Assembly (NCBI RefSeq): GCF_019320115.1
Contig: NC_089593.1
Location: 10,302,386-10,366,385, forward strand
Direction of reading: 5' to 3'
DNA length: 64,000 bases
From: Miscanthus floridulus
Taxonomy: Eukaryota; Streptophyta; Magnoliopsida; Poales; Poaceae
Made by a program: the position numbers and the translations under genes. Below, piece by piece: positions 33,814-44,958 of the stretch. The notes under the pieces are model-generated. The model made no database searches. It saw only the letters and a list, made by a program, of their open reading frames with translations, and was not told the origin of the DNA. The number at the start of each line of letters is the position of its first letter. Positions within the stretch are counted from its first letter, which is position 1.

Positions 33814-35056
33814 TTGGATATGCTAGGCATTCCGAGGGAGGTCACTGAGCATACTTTAAAAATCCATCTAGGCTCCAAGTTGGTGAAGCAACGCCTATGT
33901 CGCATCGATGAGGAAAAGCGCAGGGCCATCAAGGAAGAGATAGCAAAATTATCGGCCATCGGATTCATCAGGGAAGTACACCACCTAGAGTGGTTAGCTA
34001 ATCCTATTCTCGTGCGAAAGAAGAGCGGGAAATGGAGGATGTGCATAGACTATATGGGCCTCAACAAGGCGTGTCCAAAGGATTCGTTTCCTTTGCCACT
34101 CATAGACCAAATAGTCGACTCTACCTCAGGGTGCGAAACCCTCTGCTTCCTTGATGCCTACTCTGGCTACCATCAAATCACAATGAAAGAGTCTAACAAG
34201 CTCGCGACATATTTCATCACCCCCTTCAGATTGCTTTACTACATCTCAATGTCGTTCGGTCTGAAGAATGCTAGGGCTACGTACCAGCGATGTATGCTCA
34301 AATACTTTGGGGACCTCATCAGGCGGACCATTGAGGCCTACATTGATGGCATCGTAGTTAAATCCAAATGGGCTAACCACCTCGTTGCCGATCTTGAGCA
34401 GAGCTTTGTAAAACTCCAAGCGAATGGCATCAAACTCAACACTGAGAAGTGTGTTTTTGGGGTCCCAAGGGGTATGCTGCTCGGCTTCATCATCTCCGAG
34501 CATGGCATCAAGGCCAACCTAGAGAAAATCTCAGCCATCACAAGGATGGGCCTAATTCAGAACATAAAGAGGGTTCAGCGAATCACAGGGTGCCTCGCCG
34601 CCCTCAGCTGATTCATCTCGTGCCTCGGTGAACGAGGTCTCCCCCTTTATCGACTCCTAAAGAAAGCCAACTGCTTCAATGGACATCTAAGGCCTAGGAG
34701 GTCAAACTACTTCTGACAAGGCCCCCAATCCTAGTTCCTCCAAGCGACAGAGAATCCCTCCTGCTATACACAGCGGCCACTACGCAAGTGGTCAGCACGC
34801 CCTCAAGGTGCAGCGCCCTATGTACTTCATCAGCGAGGTACTATCCAGCTCCAAAACCTGCTACTCCCAAATCTAGAAGCTCCTTTACACCATCCTTATC
34901 ACCAAGAGGAAGCTACGCCACTACTTCGAGTCGCATCCCGTAATGGTTGTGATGTCGTTCCCCCTCGATGAGGTCATCTAGAGCCAGGCCGCCATGGGAA
35001 GAACTGCAAAGTGGGCACTCGAGTTGATGGATCAAGGCATCACATATGCCTCCTGA
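33814..35056 (+). pseudogene. Reverse transcriptase and first RNase H of Z
   Basis: RT in an open frame 33814-34611: KWRMCIDYMGLNKACPKD, then FLDAYSGYHQI (Asp113 of this frame), the FGLKNA region and the catalytic box AYIDGIVVKS (176-179). The second Asp of YIDD is Gly, so the polymerase would be inactive. The first RNase H follows at about 34620-35056 with stops and frame breaks. A TGA sits at 34609-34611. Confidence 0.85.
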
Positions 35057-35815
35057 ACGGTGATCAAGTCTCAGGTGTTGGCCGACTTCATCACTGAATG
35101 GACCAAGGTCCAGACACCACAGGCGGTTGTTGATCAAGAGTATTGGACGATGTACTTCGATGGGTCACTGATGAAGAAGGGCACTACCATAGGGCTAGTC
35201 TTTGTGTCACCCCTCAGGGTCTGCATGAGGTACATGGTTCGTCTCTATTTTCCCTCATCAAATAACATGGCCGAATATGAAGCACTCATCAATGGCCTAT
35301 GCATCGCCATCGAGTTAGGGATCTGACGCCTCAACATCTGAGGTGACTCCAAGCTAGTTGTCAACCAAGTCATGAAGGAGTCCAACTGCCATGACACCAA
35401 GATGGTTGCGTACTACCAGGAGGTCCGATAGTTGGAGGACAAATTCAATGGCCTCGAACTCAACCACATCCCAAGGCGTCTCAATGAGATGGCCGACGCA
35501 CTTGCAAAAGTGGCATCCGGTCGAGAGCTGGTGTCAATGGGCGTCTTCACCAGCGACCAACATAAGCCCTCAGTACACTATGAAGGGGCAGGACGGGCCG
35601 ACAATGGCCCATCTAATCTAGCCCCAGGGGCTAACCAACTGATGGCTCCCTCTAGCCCTAAGGTCATGGAGCTTGAAGAGGAACTAGCGATAGAGCCCGA
35701 CCCTCTGGATGACAGAGAACACTCTACCTTGACTACCTCCTCCATGACATGCTGCCAACGGACAAGATGGAGGCTCAATGGCTCACATGTCATGCCAAAT
35801 CCTTCATTCTTGTAG
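35057..35815 (+). pseudogene. Second (archaeal-like) RNase H of Z
   Basis: Contains IKSQVLADFITEW, YFDGSLMKKG (first catalytic Asp region), NNMAEYEALINGL (Glu), DSKLVVNQVM (Asp) and the ending NHIPRRLNEMADALAK. A second RNase H placed between the first and the integrase is a diagnostic trait of Tat/Ogre gypsy elements. TGA stops at about 35325 and 35340 and a TAG near 35429 break the frame. Confidence 0.85.
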
Positions 35816-36945
35816 AAGGCGAACTCTACAAATAGAGCCACACTAGGATCTTACAGCTCTGTATCCTAGTCGAACAGGGGAAGCTTCTACTGAATGATAT
35901 CCATGGTGGGGTCTATGGTCACCACACTGTGCCTAGAACCTTGGTTGGGAACATATTCCAACAGGGCTTCTACTAGCCCACTGCAGTAGCCAACACCAAG
36001 CAAATCATACGCACCTACGAAGGGTGCCAGTACTATGCTCGACAAACTCACCTCTTGGCCTAGGCACTCTAGATGATCCCCATCACATGACCCTTTATGG
36101 TTTGGGGGCTCGATCTGGTTGGGCCTCTCAAAAAGGCACCCGAGGGCTACACCCACTTGCTTGTCACCGTAGACAAGTTCATAAAATGGATTGAAGCTCG
36201 GCCGATCTCCGTCATCAAATCCGAGCAAGCTATGTTGTTCTTCCTTGACATCATCCATCTCTTTGGAGTACCAAACTCCATCATCATAGACAACCACACA
36301 TAGTTCACCGGCAAGAAATTCATTTGATTTTGCGATGAACAACACATTCGAGTCGATTGGGCTACCGTCGTGCACCCCCAAATGAACGGGCAGGTCGAGC
36401 ATGCAAATGACATGCTCCTACAGGGCCTCAAGCCTAGGATCTTCAACCGGTTGAACAAGTTCAGCGCACGCTGGGTTATTGAGCTCCCTATGGTGCTCTA
36501 GAGCCTAAGGACAACTCCTAGTCGAGCTACCAGCTACACACCTTTCTTTAAGGTCTATGGTTCTAAGGCCGTCCTCCCGACAGACCTCAACTATGAAGCA
36601 CCAAGAATTAGAGCATACAACGAACAGGGAGCCAAGGCATCCCACGAAGATGTCATGGACTAGCTAGACGAAGCTCGAGACATCGCCGTCCTCCATTCGG
36701 CCAAGTCTAGCAGGCGCTGCGTTGGTACCACAACCGACGGGTGTGGGACCGAGCCTTCAACATCGGGGACCTAGTTCTCCGCCTCATATAGAGCAACAAG
36801 GACCGTCACAAGCTCTCCTCACCCTAGGAGCGGCCCTATGTCGTCGTGGAAGTACTCCGACCAGGCACCTACAAGTTGAAAACTGTCGACGGTGAGGTCT
36901 TCACCAATGCCTAGAACATTGAGTAGCTACGTCGCCTTTACCCTT
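35816..36945 (+). pseudogene. Integrase of Z
   Basis: The H2C2 zinc segment lies at about 35915-36060 (GHHT... to ...YEGCQYYARQ). The catalytic core begins at about 36097 with GLDLVGPLKKAPEGYTHLLV and VDKFIKWIEARPI, then IIIDNHT, VHPQMNGQVEHAND and the C-terminal SPxERPYVV-type region to about 36945. Stops occur at 36305, 36328, 36500, 36662, 36789, 36825, 36912 and nearby. Integrase would insert the cDNA; this copy cannot be translated through. Confidence 0.82.
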
Positions 36946-37620
36946 AAATAAACACATACTCTTTCTTATTAGTTTTGTCTCCAAAAATCCCCAATCTTTA
37001 GTGACTTCCGACCCCTGCAAAGAGCGAGGGGTCGGACCTCACTCGGGGGCTGATATAAGTACATTTATCTTGCAAACACTCTCTGTGCTATCTTTGCAAA
37101 CATTCTATGAGTTTTCCCTCTTTTCTCATAGCGAGTCCTAAGGGCTAGGATTTCAGGAACAAAATCTGAGTATAACTGATAGGATTGCGGGAAACCCACG
37201 CCCCGGCGGCTATGGTCTCCTTGCTCACCAGCGAGACCAGAATTGGCTCACCCGCACTCCGAGTTTTCACGACCTTAACTATGGGAAGGGTCAGAAGGCA
37301 CCAAGCCTCTTTTACAAAAAGAGGGAGAAAAGCCAAAAAGCTATTTGCCGTAACGAAAGTTGAAAACTTATTCATTTTTTGCACAAATTCATCGCTTACA
37401 AAGTAATTTCATCACGAAAAGGACTGATGTATTCATAAATACAAAAATTGTTCACTCGGGGGCTCCCCCACAAACTTATTCTATTATAGTTTCTGACCAG
37501 TTCTACCATGAGTATTACTACGATCGCCGTGCCATGCTCTCCATTGGCGACATCCTACCACTCCACAGGATCCTCAAGGGCACTGTCATCTATAACATCG
37601 AGCACCACATCGGCGACTAC

Positions 37621-37821
37621 GGCACCTCCACCAGGGCGTCCAGGGACTATGCCATCATCATTAGCTGCAACCCTGACAATGGCACCTCCGTCGGGGTGTC
37701 CAGGGACTGTGCCATCATCATCAGCCGCAACCCTGACAACAACACCTCCGCTGAGGCATCCAAGGACCGTGCCATCATGATCAGCCACAACCCTAAAAAC
37801 AGCGCCTGCGCAGGTGACATC
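37621..37821. repeat. 60-bp minisatellite in Z
   Basis: Three units of exactly 60 bp (37621, 37681, 37741) plus a partial fourth. Each has the pattern GGCACCTCC...CCAGGGACTGTGCCATCATC...CAACCCTGACAA. Both strands stay open across the units, giving 20-residue repeats, but no protein family is recognised. Confidence 0.9.
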
Positions 37822-39177
37822 CCCCGCCAAAGAAAGACCGCCACGATTGACCTGACAACGACGGCAAAACCAACGACACTCAGCACCCTCCAGTGCACCT
37901 CCTCCTTCGGTGGAAGTGGCCCCTTCTTGGCAAAGGTGGCAAACACCATCTCATCTATGTTGGATGACCTCCATCTCGACATCACGCTCTGGATTGATGA
38001 GTGGATTTGTGAGTTTTTCTCTCCCTAGCATTACCCTCTCTCACTTAGGAAGTGCTACAACACACAAACACATTCAGTGGAAAGGAAGGAGAAGAGGTAG
38101 CGGCTCAGAAGCAGGCTAAGGAATGGGATGGGAACACCCCTTTCCCTCCCTATTTAAGGAAGAGGTGCAATAGTTGAGGAAAGGCAAAAGGTTGGGACAA
38201 AAAACTCTCTTCCTTCCCCTATTCAATGTAGATGGAAAATCAGTGCCGACGGGAATCCGAGGGGATGCGCCTGGACCGACAGGACGTGCCCTGGTCGATG
38301 AGATGCTACCTGGTCAAATAGGATGTTGCTTGGGCATGGCCCACCACCACCACGTGCCGGGCGCAAGAATCAGGGCACACCCACTTGCAGGTGACTCTCT
38401 GCTTCCCCAGGTAGGACCATGGAATGACCCAACAATGGAACCCCTGTCCAGGGGAGCCTAATGGGCCTCCTAGGTCAAACAGATAGCCTAGGTAAAACAA
38501 CGAACGAACGATCACTGAAAGATAAGCACCTCTATTACTTACTTTGCGTGTTAATTTCATTACCGAGCATCTGACCCCAGCAACGATAGGGGCACAGACA
38601 TTGCTCGGGGGCTACTGAGGGTGTCTACTTGTTTATACATCCTCATCGCCTGACCCCTCCTTACATTTAAAAAACCAGAGACGTGGGGTGTGGGTGTAGA
38701 ACTTTGAGTAGAACTAGACGAACCGCTAGACCCTACGCCCCAGCGGCTATGGTGTTTTTGTTCACCAGCATAATCGAATTCACAGTTCCCTGTACCCCAA
38801 GCTTCTGCATCCGCCTTCTCAAGAGGGGTTTGGAGGGGTCCGCCTGTAGAATCTCCTTTAAGGAGAAGCTATCAGGTTGCTTAAAGTCAATCAAACGGCC
38901 CGAATCGCCATCGAGAAACGGAGACAAAAAATCACGATGCTCGTGCAGGTCACGCCAGCCCCAACATAAACATCGGACTTGAAACCTGCACGGACATGTC
39001 CGGTAAGAGCTTCTTGTCGCTCATACCACCGAGGTAACATTACCAACCCCCACTTTTGTTTCAATTAAATCGCACATTAATCCCATCATCCAAACCTTGC
39101 ATATGCGATCTTCGCATCTCAACACTTCGTGTTCCACCACGAAGTGACGCTCGCCTCATTCGACATGAGTGACAACT

Positions 39178-40110
39178 GACCGAGGTTCGAAGGCCGACCC
39201 GCAAAGGGCTCGAGGCTGCCTTGTTTCAAACAGAGCTAAGGGAGAAAAACCATGATGAGCCCCAGCGGCCTTGCCTGACCCCGCTCAGAAGCGGACAGGG
39301 ACATCTTGACCTTTCTTGTTCGATTCTAACCCCGAGCCAAACCCATAGAATCTCCATCAAGGAGAGGCCAACGGGCCACCTGAGCCCACCAAACAACTCA
39401 GGCATTTGTCGGGAGGTGGGTTAAGAAGTAGTGGAATGCCACATGAGGGCTCTGCTGACCCCATCAACGAATGATGGACCTGAATTCCACACGAACATAC
39501 CCGCTAGCGAGCTCATTGAGCACGACACTCGAGCCATCGAGGCAAGTGTCGTCAACTTAGCCCCTTCGATTGCGGAAACCGAGGATGGGGTGACGTGCAA
39601 AACATGGCCAACCCCTATCAGACCCTAAGGGGCTCGTGAACTCGAGCCGCTCGATCTGAGATCGAGAGACCAAGGTTTGAAGGCTAACCCACAAAGGGTC
39701 TAAGGCCGCCTCATGTCCAACAAGAGCCAGGGGAGAAAACATAGATGAGCCTCAGTGGCCTTTGCCCAACCCGCATTGAGGCGAGAAGGGTCATCTCAAT
39801 CTTCTAAGTTCAATCTAGCCTCTTGTCGAGCCCATAGAGTCCTTGTTAAGGGGGAATCTGTTGGAAGGCAGATCAAGGAGCAACGGAATGCCACCTGAGA
39901 GCTTTGCCGACCCAATTGCAAAGCAATGGGATCAGATTCCGTTCGAACATCCCTGTTAGCGAGCTCATCAGGCACATCACTCAAGCCATTGAGGCAAGCG
40001 ACATCGCCTCAATCCCTCTAGTTGTGAAAAACCATGGACATGGCGACAGTCACAAAATGAACCAGCCCTTGATCGAATCCCCACCATGCGCGAGGGCTCA
40101 GGGAAGGCCG
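39178..40110 (+). repeat. ~490-bp tandem duplication in Z
   Basis: Two diverged copies, starting at about 39178 (GACCGAGGTTCGAAGGC) and 39668 (GACCAAGGTTTGAAGGC). Both later read GGAATGCCAC...TGAG...GCT and GCTAGCGAGCTCAT or GTTAGCGAGCTCAT. The copies differ at many positions, so the duplication is old. Confidence 0.75.
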
Positions 40111-40658
40111 GGCCAGTGATAAGACCAAACGCACGGTCATGGAACCATCGCCAAAATCCAAAGTAAGGGGTATGTGTGAATACAAGAGCAAGTTCGCCAC
40201 CCTTATTTCGGTCTCTAGTAACATCTGGCTCCAACGGCCACAAGGGGTCAGATCTTACCCGGGGGCTAACAAAGGTATAAATACCTCATATTTTTCGAAA
40301 CATTCATTGCATCAGACCTTTTCCTCGTGCTAAATATTGGTGGCAAGGTTTGTGGGAATAGATAAATGAGCATGCCTGGTAAGACAACAAAAAACCCATG
40401 CCCTGATGGTTACAGTAACTTTGCTCACCAACATAATCAAAATTTCCCTCTTATACACCTCGGGCCCTATGGTCTTAACAAACAGAAGGGTCGGATCACA
40501 TAAACCCCCTTTTCTCTCGATTGCAAAAGGGAAGAAAGTAAGATCAAGCGAATGAAACAAAATTATGAAAGAAAGTCATGAAACTATTTTCAGACACAAA
40601 GAGCACTGACACTTGTCCACATATTACAGATAAATGTTTACTAAACTTATTTAGCTAA

Positions 40659-43600
40659 CTACTTCCTTAGAGGGAGAACTATGTCTTTTAGCCTGTCCGC
40701 CAAGTTCTGCGCGATAGGAGTCACCGCCTTCTCGATCTCATCTAGCTCGGAGTTCTCATAACTAGGTGCGAAGCCAAGGCTCATCACCTCCAGGTTAACT
40801 TCACGATCATAATGAGAGCAGGCAATAGCAAAGGCTTGGGTGATCCCGGTGTGGAAGGCGTTCTCTTCAAGCTGGTCCACCCACGCCATGATACCCGTGG
40901 CACGGGCCGCAAGTGAGCTGGTTTCCTCTGGCTGTGCCACCCTAGGTCATCGAAGACCACCCTGATGGCGACGCGCAGGAGATCATGCTCATCACTCTCA
41001 GCCTAAAGAATCCCCCACACCTCGGCGAGCTCTGTGCCTAGCCCGATAGAGACGTTCTTGGCCTCCAGCCTTTGGGTCATGATGACTCTAAGATCCGCTT
41101 AGAGGGAGTTGACCACCTAACACGCCTCGTCGTGCTCTCGAATGGCCCAATCGCGCTCCTCGTGGACTAAGCCACACTCTAACCAGAGTCTTTCTATGTC
41201 TGGCAAAGCTCGTCTCGCTCCCTGCGTAGCCGGGCGATCTCCTTGGTGTCCTGATTCACCCTTAGCTGTAGGGCCATGGACCTTTCCTCAGCCCTCAGCT
41301 TGAGATCCCACTCTGTCTCTAGCTCAGCCAGGAGGTCAATGGCCCACTGGCTGGCCTCGGCATCCTTCTAGAGCAGCTCGTCCCGCTCCTTTCGAACCCT
41401 AGCGGCCGCATCCTTATCCCGCTGCACCCTCACCGATAGATCCTAGAACATCCCGTGGACCTCCTCCATGTCCCAATGTGCCTCGGCTTCCTGCTATTGG
41501 GTGACAGCAAGTTGGGCGCTCACATCTCTACGCAGCCAGGCCTCCTCGGTGAGGCAGTCCCATTCCGCCTTCTACTCATGGAGGAACTGGGATTTCCCCT
41601 AGCTATGAGCAATAAGGGACCGAAAAGAAGACCAGTATAAAAAATACGAAAATACAAGAATACATGAAGAAAAGAAGAAAGCGGGAGGGAAGATCAAGCA
41701 CATACTCGGCCAGTGGGAATGATGACGTTGCATAGGATGCCCCTGGCCTAGCTCAAGGCATCCATCATGGGTGAGAACCCAATGTCTAGACTCTCTCGCT
41801 CCATGCTCTCGGAAGCATCGTTGAGCGAGAAGAGAATCGACGATGGGTCCTAAGGCGCCATCCATCGGAGCGATGGCTCACCCCGCGCAAGCGACCCCCT
41901 ACTGATCCTCTCCACCACCACCACTATGCCCAGGGACCCTCCGGCCATGCCCTCCTATGTCTGGCCTGCCTTAGGCATCGCCGCCAGGGCCGCCGGTGGC
42001 ACAAATTGCACCGCACCCTCGGACACCGCCGTGGCCATGACCGGCTGCTCCTAACTTAGCGTAGTCATGGCCACCTCCGCTTGTGACGCTAGGGGCTCGA
42101 CTTACGATGCCACACCCACCATAGGAGACACCACAAGCGTGGGCGGTGGCTCCATCCCCTCCAACATAGGCGGTGGAGTCACCTCTGCCGTCGTCTGCTC
42201 GGCGACCCCCGAGGGCGCTTCCTTAGCCCCGGTGCCTGCCTGACCCGCTGAGGGCATCAACGCCACTGTTGGTGGCCCCTGATTGGCTGATGAGGCTGCA
42301 ACATCGGCTCTACTCCTGCCTAAAATAGGAGCAACATCAGGCAATGACACCCATTCCGTCTGAAGAGTGACACTCTTCTTGGGCACCAGTGCCAAGGAAC
42401 GGCCCCATCACAAGAGTCTGCAAAAAGTCAAAAGGCATAAGGTCACTCTGACACTATTGGGCGATAGGGATGTTTTAGGGATGAACCCTCGATTTCCTAC
42501 CCCAACTTGTCTAGGCGGGACCGCTTCGAGCCTGTCCCCTGCTCTTGGCCAGAGGGGCTCGCCTCCCTTGTCTCCGAGGGCATGGCGGTGGAGCCACCCC
42601 TCTCTATCGATACCTCGGGCATGGTGGTAGATCCACCTGCCCCCATTGGCTTGTGGGGTGTGGCAGTGGAGCCACCCCCTCCATCAGCACATCGGGGGTA
42701 GCAAATCCGCCTCCCCCCATCCACCAATCCTCCGCCAGCACCCTAAGTGTAGCGGCGGATCCACTGGCTCCCATCGGCCTAGAGGATGGGCCGATGGTTT
42801 GACCCACCTCCGCTGGCCTCACAGACTCACTTCCCCCCACGTGGAACGAGAAGGGTCCCTACATGGACAATTGGGTGCCTATCCGTGAATCTTCGCCCTC
42901 TAGGACATCCCAATCCACATTGGCAACTACCTCATCAAACTTGTCGTAGTCATCATCGTCACTACCTGTCTCCTCTCCTCGATCCCGTGCTTGCTGCTTC
43001 TGTAGCATTTTCTTCTTCTTGAGCTCCCTCGTCCTCTTATCCCACTGGCCGTGATGCGATTTGCTGCCTCTAGGATCTGGTCCTTCGATAGCGGAGCCGG
43101 GCTATCCCCAAGGATGAGTCTCTTCGGCTGGTCCTGCTATCCTAAGGTTAGCATCATGGGGTCAGAAATTCAAGTGAAGAGAAGGCACGAGAAAGGGGAA
43201 CTTATGAAATCGATGAACCCTGGTTCTAGCCGCATTGGAGGATGTCCCGGCACTAGATATATGAAGTCAAGGACAACGCCGACGGTGTCCTTCGAAGGCT
43301 CCATCACCTCCTTGATTTGCTGTGCCACTTTGGTGGGGGGGAGTGCTTTGTCGATGAGCGTCGTCCCTTCAGGCGATGCCTCGGGTGCCATGAGGTACAC
43401 GGGGAGCGTGTGGCTCATCAGTGGCGCCACCCTCTACGTGTGGTAGCCGCCAATGATCCCCAACCCCCTCACACCCCTCTCCTTTAGAATTTAGAGAGCG
43501 GTGAGATAGTCCTTGATCCTCTTCTTATCTTTGTTTGGGACACCCCACTTCCACGACCTCAAGACCTCTTCGATGAGGCGCCCAGAGAACACCGGCAAGG

Positions 43601-44114
43601 GCGCGGCCATGTCGTCCTTGACGTAAAACTACTATGAATGCCACCCCTTGTTGGAGGTCGATAGATGCATCAACGAGTAGTCGTTTGCCTGGTTGTTGCA
43701 TAGATGAATGCTGGCACATCCCATTGGCATGCTTAGCTCTTGCTTCCCAACCTGCTTCTTTGACAGGTTGACGGCAAAGAAATACCGCCATAGATCGAAG
43801 TGGGGACAAATCCCTAGGAACCCCTCACATAGGGTGACGAACACCGCAATATGCTAGACCCCATTGGGATTAAGGTGCCGCAACTCCACCTGGTAGTAAT
43901 CCAACAGCCCCCAAAGGAACTTATGAGCAGGTACGGTGAATCCCTACTCGTGGAAGAGAGCAAAGGACATGATGTATCCTTCAGCTAGCGATGGCTCATC
44001 CTCATCACCAGGCAGCCACCACTCCTCGATGGCAGATAACGGGCAAAGGAGGCCATGGTGGACGAGGCCCTCTAGGCACTGAGGGGTAATGTTGGATCTG
44101 CACCATGGCTCCAT
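40659..44114 (-). pseudogene. Antisense ORF of Z, putative gypsy-type transposon protein
   Basis: Minus-strand gene inside a plus-strand element. The likely start is ATG at 44114-44112 (MEPWCRSNI...). Segments in several frames give GYIMSFALFHE, then RHLNPNGV, EGFLGICPHFDLWRYFFAVNL and MGCASIHL (44110-43640), VAQQIKEVMEPSKD and VPGHPPMRLEPGFIDF (about 43300-43190), a Pro/Ala-rich middle, a coiled-coil region (about 41700-41000) and a C-terminal tail SYENSELDEIEKAV ending at 40659. This is the pattern of the family annotated as putative gypsy type transposon (Pfam Transposase_28), often carried antisense in the 3' part of grass gypsy elements. Its function is not known to me. Frameshifts and stops break this copy. 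Confidence 0.75.
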
Positions 44115-44280
44115 TGAAACAATGGGAAACGGGTGGATGTGAGCTCGATGGCGGCTACGATGTGGATGCGAGCTTGACGGTGGCAGCAATACGGGTGCGA
44201 GAGGCTTAGGCAATTGGTAGTGGAGGTTATGGATACGAAGGTGAGGAGGCGAAGTATGGAACCCTGGGGGTGAACCCTGT

Positions 44281-44290
44281 GGTTTTATAG
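44281..44290 (-). promoter_or_regulatory. TATA box of the antisense ORF in Z
   Basis: On minus: ACCCCTATAAAACCACAGGG, about 170 bp upstream of the likely ATG at 44114. The spacing leaves a 5' UTR of about 130-145 bases. It supports an independent promoter for the antisense gene. Confidence 0.6.
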
Positions 44291-44725
44291 GGGTGATGGA
44301 TGCAAGAATAGCAACCGTCCACCTCGATCTCTGAGCCTACCACGACACACCACCACATCACATCGCGGGATACACGCCCGCGATCCCTATCCTTTCCCAC
44401 CAAAATTGCGCCGGACGGTTCACCTTCCCAAGCGGACCGGACTCTTTTCCCACAGAGGGGACACAGGTCAAAAAGCTTCTTCTCTAGCCCGCCTAGGCCT
44501 AGGAGTCCAAGGGTTGTCCCAACAGCCTTGACGGTCGTCCTAATGAGGGATGGGCCCACGAGTGACCAGGGCTTAGGTACACGAGCATCAGTGGAGCCTC
44601 GATCCACAGTCAAGCCCCAGCCAGGCTGACCCTTGATGAAATCTCTACGAACAGGATACTAGGGTTCCCTTAAAACTATCCAGTTGACAAAAACCGAATC
44701 TCACAGCCTTACTCACGAAGGGTTT

Positions 44726-44958
44726 GAAATTACCCCCCGTCCAATTCTACCAAAATCACCCAGGGGCTCGGGGGCTACACTCGATGGGTGTGCTCATGTG
44801 CACCCTCTAGCTAATCGAAATACCCTTTGGTCGATTCTACCTAGATCACCTAGGGGCTCGGGGGCTACACCTGTCGGGTGCGCTCACGCGCACCCTCTGG
44901 CAAATCGAAACACCCCCCGTGCGATTCTACCCAAATCACCTAAGGGCTCAAGGGCCAC
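44726..44958 (+). repeat. Triplicated polypurine-tract module before Z 3' LTR
   Basis: Units begin at 44726, 44817 and 44907 (91 and 90 bp), the third cut by the LTR. Each carries ATTCTACC...ATCACC followed by a purine tract: AGGGGCTCGGGGGCTACAC twice, then AAGGGCTCAAGGGCCAC at the LTR border. The LTR-proximal copy is the functional position of the polypurine tract. Confidence 0.85.

Larger units (their letters stand above)
36946..40656 (+). repeat. Repeat-rich 3' region of Z
   Basis: No gag-pol coding sequence. It holds a 60-bp minisatellite (37621-37800), a ~490-bp tandem duplication (39178-40110), four CTCGGGGGCT-type motifs (37042, 37455, 38604, 40258) and three copies of a module around CGCCCCGGCGGCTATGG with TTGCTCACCAGC (about 37200, 38737, 40402). 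The module copies are about 1.5 and 1.7 kb apart. A TATAAATA sequence occurs at about 40275. The ORFs seen have no known domain. Confidence 0.65.

Noticed and set aside
40270..40290. TATAAATA sequence as promoter of a plus-strand gene
   Set aside because: It sits in an AGGTAT...ATACCT near-palindrome with no coding region downstream on plus; the nearby gene is on minus and ends there.
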